Part shown: positions 59,341 through 64,000 of the stretch, piece after piece
Position numbering within the stretch: the first letter of the stretch is position 1
Layout: every line of letters starts with the position of its first letter
Assembly (NCBI GenBank): GCA_049695975.1
Contig: JBAVTE010000012.1
Span: 73,600 to 137,599, forward strand
From: CAILDB01 sp049695975
Lineage (GTDB): Bacteria > Patescibacteriota > Minisyncoccia > Phycocordibacterales > GWA1-40-21
DNA length: 64,000 nt
Direction of reading: 5' to 3'
Made by a program: the position numbers and the translations under genes
Notes under the pieces: generated by a model
Database searches by the model: none
What the model was told of the DNA's origin: nothing
The model's input: the letters and a program-made list of their open reading frames with translations, nothing else

Positions 59341-60414
59341 ATGGAAAAAGGTTTTTTAAAAAAATTATCGGCAATGATTTTGGAGGGTTTTGTCCTCGCG
59401 TTTTTTATTTTTGCTTTTGTACAAATGCCGTCTGAATTATTGTCTATTTGGCAAAATTTAAAAGATAGAAAATTGAGTATAGAAGAAATAAATATATTAA
59501 ATAAAAATATTTCTTCTGTTATTGAGTCTCGGAACTTTGCCGAAATAACAAAATCCAATGAAACCACCTTGGCTTTTGTCGGGGATATAATGCTTGATAG
59601 AGGTGTCTATTCTAAATTTATAAAAAATGGTAATGGTGATTATTATTTTCCCTTTGCAAAAATAAAAGATGATTTGGCTAAGTATGATCTAGTCTTTGGA
59701 AATCTTGAAGGGCCTATGTCAGACAAGGGGCAAGATTCGCACAACCTGTATTCTTTTGAGATGGATCCAAATTTTGCACCAGTATTGCGAGATATTGGTT
59801 TCAAGGTTTTGTCTATTGCAAATAACCACATAGATAATTGGGGAAAAATAGCGATGGAGGATACTTTTTCTAGACTAAAAGAAAATAGAATAATTGTTTC
59901 AGGCGGAGGAATGAATGAAAGCGAAGCGTATGGTGTAAATGTCATAAATGTTGATGGAAATAAAATTGCGATTTTATCTTTTAGTCAGTTTGGCGCAGGA
60001 CAATATAGTGCGACAGCAAGCTCTTCTGGAATTGCTATCCTAGATCAGAAAAAAGTTGAAGAAAGTGTAAAAATGGCTAGAAACATGGCTGATATTGTGG
60101 TGGTGTCGTTTCACTTTGGGGAAGAATACAAAAATATACCTAACGATTTTCAGAAAAAATGGGCGAAGATTGTAGTGGATGTGGGTGCGGATCTCGTCGT
60201 TGGCGGACATCCTCATGTGGTGGAGCCAGTAGAACAATACAGGAATGTTTTTATTGCGTATAGTTTAGGAAATTTTGTTTTCGATCAGTATTTTTCTCCA
60301 GAAACAATGTCGGGAGGTCTTCTTGAAGTAAAAATAAAAGATAAAAAAATTATTTCAGTAAATTTAAGAAAAATCCAGATGAATAGCGAATATCAGCCGG
60401 AACTTGTGGAATAG
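59341..60414 (+). CDS. CapA-like metallophosphatase (PGA_cap domain) with membrane anchor
   Basis: 357 residues from the ATG at 59341. A hydrophobic N-terminal segment (MILEGFVLAFFIFAFVQM) anchors it outside. The catalytic domain has TLAFVGDIMLDRGVYSKFI, DLVFGNLEGPMSD, ANNHIDNWGKIA, VVSFHFGEEYK and GGHPHVVEPVEQY. This is the CapA/PgsA calcineurin-like fold with its metal-binding Asp, Asn and His residues. CapA proteins take part in poly-gamma-glutamate or capsule export, but no cap operon is present. It is one base upstream of recJ. Confidence 0.88.
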   Translation: MEKGFLKKLSAMILEGFVLAFFIFAFVQMPSELLSIWQNLKDRKLSIEEINILNKNISSVIESRNFAEITKSNETTLAFVGDIMLDRGVYSKFIKNGNGDYYFPFAKIKDDLAKYDLVFGNLEGPMSDKGQDSHNLYSFEMDPNFAPVLRDIGFKVLSIANNHIDNWGKIAMEDTFSRLKENRIIVSGGGMNESEAYGVNVINVDGNKIAILSFSQFGAGQYSATASSSGIAILDQKKVEESVKMARNMADIVVVSFHFGEEYKNIPNDFQKKWAKIVVDVGADLVVGGHPHVVEPVEQYRNVFIAYSLGNFVFDQYFSPETMSGGLLEVKIKDKKIISVNLRKIQMNSEYQPELVE

Positions 60415-60415
60415 G

Positions 60416-62131
60416 ATGACAAAATACTTAATCAGACAAAAACTTGGAATAGAAGAAAAAATGAAGTTCGGTGATTATCCCGAACTTCTTTCGCTTTTAC
60501 TACTTTCGAGAGGAATGAAAAGTAAAGAAGAAGCAGATGACTTTTTAAATCCAGATTTTGAAAAGAATCACGATCCATTTTTAATGAAGGATATGGAAAA
60601 AACCGTAGTGAGAATGAAAAAGGTGATTGATAAAAATGAAAAGGTTGTGATATTTAGTGACTATGATGCTGATGGAATTTCTGGAGCAGTAGTGCTCTAC
60701 GATTTTTTTGAAAAAATTGGATTTAAAAATTTTGAAAATTATATTCCGCACAGAGTGATGGAGGGCTTTGGTTTAAATAAGGACGCGGTGGAGGAATTTT
60801 CAAAAAAAGATGTAAAACTTATCATCACTATTGATTGTGGAATTGCGGATGTGGAAGAAGCGAAATTAATTAATGAAAAAGGCATTGATCTTATTATTAC
60901 AGACCACCATTTAGTACCCAAAAAAATTCCTGAGGCATATGCGATTCTTGATCCGAAAAGAAAAGATTGCGATTACCCAGAAAAAATGCTTTGTGGATCT
61001 GGGGTAGTTTTCAAATTTGTGCAAGCGATGATTTCAAAGTATGGGGAAGAATTTAAAATCAAAAATGGTTGGGAAAAATGGCTTCTAGACATGGTAGGGC
61101 TTGGCACTATTTCCGATATGGTGCCACTTGTTGGAGAAAATCGAATTTTCGCTCACTATGGACTTAAAGTTTTGAGAAAGTCGCCTCGTCTTGGTTTAGT
61201 AAAACTTTTGCGAATTTTAAAAATAGACCAGAGCCGACTTTCAGAAGATGATATCGGCTTTATGATCTCTCCGCGTATCAATGCCGCATCCCGAATGGGA
61301 AAGCCAGAAGATGCGTTTAAACTTTTGATTACAAAAGATGAAGACGAAGCAGAAGTCCTCGCAAGGCATTTGGATAAAATAAATAGTGAAAGAAAAGGCG
61401 TAGTTGCAAGCATTGTAAAAGAAATTAAAAAGAAAATTTCCGAAAGAAGCACTGAGAGTAAAAGAAAAGTCTTGGTCGCAGGAAATCCAGATTGGAAACC
61501 TTCACTTCTTGGACTTGTGGCAAACTCTCTTCTTGATGACCATGATGGTCCAGTATTTCTCTGGGGAAGAGAAGACGGGAAGAACTTGAAGGGCTCATGT
61601 CGCTCTGATGGGTGTGTAGATCTTGTGGAAATGATGAAAGAAGCAGGGGATGTATTTGTAGAATTTGGTGGGCACAAAATGTCTGGAGGTTTTACTTTGG
61701 CTTTTGAAAAAATATCTCTTTTAGAAGAACGTCTAGAAATGTCATACAAGAAAATTGCGGTAGAGATGATAGAAACAGGTTTTGATGTGGATGCAGAAGT
61801 AAATGCAAAAGATGTAAATGTTAAAAATTATAAAATTTTGGAAAAACTTTCACCGTTTGGTGCTGAAAATGAAAAGCCAATCTTTTTGTGGCGAAACTTG
61901 AGAGTTGTGAGTGTTAAAAAATTTGGAAAAGAAAATAATCACCTAGAATTAGTTTGTGAGGGTAGTGATGGTGGAGAATTTAAAGCAATTTCCTTTTTTT
62001 CTTCACCGGAAACATGGGGTGAAGAAATAAAAATCGGCGATGCAATAGACCTAATTGGAAATTTAGAGTTTTCAAATTTTAGAAACAGAGGGGAAGTGAG
62101 AGTGAGGGTAGTGGAATTGGAGAAGAAATAA
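60416..62131 (+). CDS. recJ: Single-stranded-DNA exonuclease RecJ
   Basis: 571 residues from the ATG at 60416. FSDYDADGISGAVVLYDFF (motif I), TIDCGIADVEEA, LIITDHHLVPKKIPEA (DHH) and LCGSGVVFKF fit the DHH domain. VLVAGNPDWKPSLLGLVANSL and FVEFGGHKMSGGFTL are the DHHA1 domain. A C-terminal OB-like region ends the protein. A 5'-3' exonuclease for recombination and repair. The stop of the CapA-like gene overlaps its upstream region (TAGGATG). Confidence 0.95.
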   Translation: MTKYLIRQKLGIEEKMKFGDYPELLSLLLLSRGMKSKEEADDFLNPDFEKNHDPFLMKDMEKTVVRMKKVIDKNEKVVIFSDYDADGISGAVVLYDFFEKIGFKNFENYIPHRVMEGFGLNKDAVEEFSKKDVKLIITIDCGIADVEEAKLINEKGIDLIITDHHLVPKKIPEAYAILDPKRKDCDYPEKMLCGSGVVFKFVQAMISKYGEEFKIKNGWEKWLLDMVGLGTISDMVPLVGENRIFAHYGLKVLRKSPRLGLVKLLRILKIDQSRLSEDDIGFMISPRINAASRMGKPEDAFKLLITKDEDEAEVLARHLDKINSERKGVVASIVKEIKKKISERSTESKRKVLVAGNPDWKPSLLGLVANSLLDDHDGPVFLWGREDGKNLKGSCRSDGCVDLVEMMKEAGDVFVEFGGHKMSGGFTLAFEKISLLEERLEMSYKKIAVEMIETGFDVDAEVNAKDVNVKNYKILEKLSPFGAENEKPIFLWRNLRVVSVKKFGKENNHLELVCEGSDGGEFKAISFFSSPETWGEEIKIGDAIDLIGNLEFSNFRNRGEVRVRVVELEKK

Positions 62132-62209
62132 AATTTTGAACTTGAAAAAAAGTCTAAATATGATAACATTCTATGAGAATTGTCAGTAGTAATTCAAAGG
62201 ATTTATTAT

Positions 62210-63829
62210 CTATTGATAAGTTAACGGAGAGGTGTCAGAGTGGTTGAATGAGCTGGTCTTGAAAACCAGAAGGCCGGAAACGGTCTCGCGAGTTCGAATC
62301 TCGCCCTCTCCGCAGAAAGAAACTTCCGAATCCGAAAGGTGGGAAGAAGCCCGCGCCGAAGTCGCGGCAGTGGGCAAAAGAGTCCGTCGCGAAGCTATGA
62401 ATTGGGACGGGGCGGGCGTGGCGAACTGGGCGGATTTGTCACGAACCAGCGGGTTCGTTCCGATTTTTTGGACGAACGACTTGATTTGGTACAAATCAGA
62501 CGAGGAGGACAAAAAATTGGCTTGTTTCGTATCTAAAATCCATTCCCGCAAGGGTTCGACCCAATTGTTTCTCCCGCGTTCAAAATCTTTCATTTTCTCT
62601 TTCAAAGCGGCGAGAGAGCGCATGAGAACATCTTTTCGTTTGAGATAAACATCTTTTGGTACATCCCCATCAAGATACGCCGAGAGCAGTTTTTCCATGC
62701 GCTCCTCGTTCGCTTTGATTCCACTAGAAAGATTTTGAACCTCGCTTTGCGACGCTCCAATTTCCTCACGCTCCCAACTTTTCATTTTGTTCAACATCCA
62801 GTTTGTATAGCGATCGCAAAGCGAGATTGTTTGAAGCCGTGCACAGATTTGCCTCGTAAGCTCGCTTTCTTGCAAATACGCTTGCGAACAGTGGCCGCGC
62901 TTTTTCGAGCACCGATAATACCGATAGCGACCGCCAGATTTTCCAGTCGTCCACTGCGCGGAAATCATACTGCCACACTCGGCGCATCGAAAAAGTCCAG
63001 TGAAAGGAAAATCATGCTTGATTTTCCTTTTGCGCGGCCTTTCTTTCGTTTGCAATACTTTCTGCACGGATTCAAACAATGCGGGAGTAACAATCGGCTC
63101 AAAGTTTCCATCAAACCATTCATCACCATGTTTGACGAAACCGAGATATGCCCGATGTGTCAAAAGACGTTTGATGGAAACTTTGGCAAGTGGCGTTCCG
63201 TTTCGAGTCACCACATTCAAGTCCGCCAAAAATTGCGCGAGCGAAATAAAAGTGTGCGACCCTTTGGCGTATTCTTGAAAAGCTAAAGTAACCACGCGAG
63301 CATTTGTCGGATGAGGCTCAATATTTCTCACTTTCGGATTATTAGTGTAGCCAAAGGGAGCTAAATTCAACCATTCGCCTCGTCGCAATTTCTGGCGGAC
63401 GCCGCGCTTGATATTGTCAGATAGATTATCCGAATAATATTTAGATTGCCCGAACGCCACTTGCAACATAAAGAGCCCTTGCGGGGTTGGTTCAAACCAA
63501 AATGTCGGAAAGCGCAAAGACACCACCTTGCGAGTGTCTACGGCGTATATAACTCGTCCACCGTCAATACTGTTACGCGCGAGGCGGTCGGGATGCCACG
63601 CCAATATGCCGACACCATCTAATTTCTCAATTTTCGCAAACATTTCACCGAACACCTCGCGCCCCGGTGTCTTTGCGCTTTTCGACTCTTGAAATTCCTC
63701 AAGAATTTCAAGATTTTCTTTACGCGCCAATTCTTGCAGTTCAAAAAGCTGTGCCTCAATAGACATCACTTGTCGGTCGTCATCTTCGGTACTTTTACGC
63801 GCGTATAGAAAATATTTTGGTTTGGACAT
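62210..63829 (-). CDS. Serine recombinase (resolvase/invertase family, large type)
   Basis: About 539 residues from the ATG at 63829. The resolvase domain has YFLYARKSTEDDDRQVMSIEAQ (nucleophile Ser) and GILAWHPDRLARN. A Recombinase domain follows (GVRQKLRRGEWLNLAPFGY, IKRLLTHRAYLGFV), then a zinc ribbon (FRCAECGSMIS...YYRCSKKRGHCSQ) and a coiled coil. The reading frame has no stop at the element's end. It runs through the inverted repeat and antisense across the whole tRNA-Ser, so the last ~70 residues (from about DKSAQFATPAPSQF) are not a native domain. It probably mediates integration or inversion. Confidence 0.9.
   Translation of the reverse strand: MSKPKYFLYARKSTEDDDRQVMSIEAQLFELQELARKENLEILEEFQESKSAKTPGREVFGEMFAKIEKLDGVGILAWHPDRLARNSIDGGRVIYAVDTRKVVSLRFPTFWFEPTPQGLFMLQVAFGQSKYYSDNLSDNIKRGVRQKLRRGEWLNLAPFGYTNNPKVRNIEPHPTNARVVTLAFQEYAKGSHTFISLAQFLADLNVVTRNGTPLAKVSIKRLLTHRAYLGFVKHGDEWFDGNFEPIVTPALFESVQKVLQTKERPRKRKIKHDFPFTGLFRCAECGSMISAQWTTGKSGGRYRYYRCSKKRGHCSQAYLQESELTRQICARLQTISLCDRYTNWMLNKMKSWEREEIGASQSEVQNLSSGIKANEERMEKLLSAYLDGDVPKDVYLKRKDVLMRSLAALKEKMKDFERGRNNWVEPLREWILDTKQANFLSSSSDLYQIKSFVQKIGTNPLVRDKSAQFATPAPSQFIASRRTLLPTAATSARASSHLSDSEVSFCGEGEIRTRETVSGLLVFKTSSFNHSDTSPLTYQ
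62226..62312 (+). tRNA. tRNA-Ser (TGA)
   Basis: 87 nt, class II. Acceptor GGAGAGG pairs CCTCTCC; anticodon stem CTGGT/ACCAG with loop CTTGAAA (TGA); a long variable arm GGCCGGAAACGGTC; T stem CGAG with loop TTCGAAT. Discriminator G. Its last three bases are the first bases of the 116-bp inverted repeat. Confidence 0.95.
62310..62425 (+). repeat. Left 116-bp inverted repeat
   Basis: Begins CCGCAGAAAGAAACTTCCGA and ends GGCGGGCGTGGCGAA. The match to the complement of the right copy is complete by eye. Confidence 0.9.
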
Positions 63830-63871
63830 ATAAATAGTTTTTAGATATGAAACAAGGACAAGTCCGCGCAT

Positions 63872-63987
63872 TTCGCCACGCCCGCCCCGTCCCAATTCAT
63901 AGCTTCGCGACGGACTCTTTTGCCCACTGCCGCGACTTCGGCGCGGGCTTCTTCCCACCTTTCGGATTCGGAAGTTTCTTTCTGCGG
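63872..63987 (-). repeat. Right 116-bp inverted repeat
   Basis: Exact complement of 62310-62425, upstream of the recombinase start. The recombinase frame is also open through this copy, but the ATG at 63829 after it is the likely start. Confidence 0.9.
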
Positions 63988-64000
63988 TGATGTATTAACC

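Larger units (their letters stand above)
62310..63987. mobile_element. Serine-recombinase element at tRNA-Ser with 116-bp inverted repeats
   Basis: Two perfectly matching inverted copies (62310-62425 and 63872-63987) flank a single serine recombinase gene. The left copy begins inside the tRNA 3' end. The element is clearly GC-richer than the surrounding genome, indicating a foreign origin. No other cargo gene fits between the repeats. Confidence 0.8.

Noticed and set aside
62210..62440. A C-terminal domain of the serine recombinase (GEGEIRTRETVSGLLVFKTS...)
   Set aside because: This stretch is the antisense translation of tRNA-Ser and the inverted repeat, a known source of spurious protein tails.
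62339..62536. Plus-strand ORF MGRSPRRSRGSGQKSPSRSY
   Set aside because: It is the inverted-repeat sequence read in another frame, and the same peptide appears upstream of the recombinase start. No independent coding evidence.

Overview
The window looks like a piece of chromosome from a Candidate Phyla Radiation (Patescibacteria) bacterium, most likely Parcubacteria-like. The DNA is AT-rich (about one third GC by eye). The gene set is compact, with short versions of NAD kinase, TrmH and a MurE-family ligase. It includes the CPR-typical PrgI/VirB4/VirB6 secretion cluster, RNHCP and YraN proteins, and PKD-type surface proteins. Many start codons follow a -10 box at a fixed 6-nt distance with no Shine-Dalgarno sequence, so leaderless mRNAs appear common. 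This assignment is an inference; no rRNA gene is present.

Layout. 1-7.9 kb is the replication-origin neighbourhood: tyrS (partial), a class A PBP, dciA-like/dnaN/dnaA on the minus strand, a candidate oriC, then rpmH-rnpA-yidC-khpB on the plus strand. 7.9-20 kb is one long minus-strand operon for a type IV secretion-like envelope machine. 20-25.2 kb holds two large secreted surface proteins. 25.2-34 kb holds a REP-associated transposase with its REP palindromes, rsmA, a UvrD helicase, a LysM/M23 hydrolase, comM, a DksA-like protein and cca. 34-36.1 kb is tRNA genes, yraN and two divergent untranslated structured transcription units. 36-50 kb carries xth, a XerC/D recombinase, rpsO, NYN RNase, pnp, nadK, a histidine kinase and response regulator, HU, RNase Y, thrH and clpP. 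50-62.2 kb carries a trypsin-like protease, rsmE, a HolA-like delta subunit, DoxX, a SpoU methyltransferase, a MurE-like ligase, mutM, ruvA, rpsT, tpiA, a CapA-like protein and recJ. 62.2-64 kb is a serine-recombinase element at the 3' end of a tRNA-Ser gene, bounded by 116-bp inverted repeats.

Four repeat systems stand out. (1) A structured leader of about 120-130 nt sits directly against the start codon of pnp, HU and a CapA-like gene. Its 12-bp terminal stem ends exactly at the AUG, its internal hairpins differ in sequence but keep their pairing, and a competing stem overlaps the terminal one. A shorter variant precedes the NYN nuclease and ends in a 10-codon ORF. (2) Several tRNA genes are followed by an inverted copy of their own T-arm, often with a foreign hairpin at the T-stem/acceptor junction, and by a second direct copy of the tRNA 3' end. 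The tRNA-Lys and tRNA-Arg loci share an identical 65-nt core. (3) A related core occupies the loop of several very long intergenic hairpins, mostly bidirectional terminators. (4) REP palindromes surround a RAYT gene, and one lies in frame inside rsmA. The leader family and the tRNA-trailer family are the best candidates for undescribed biology here.
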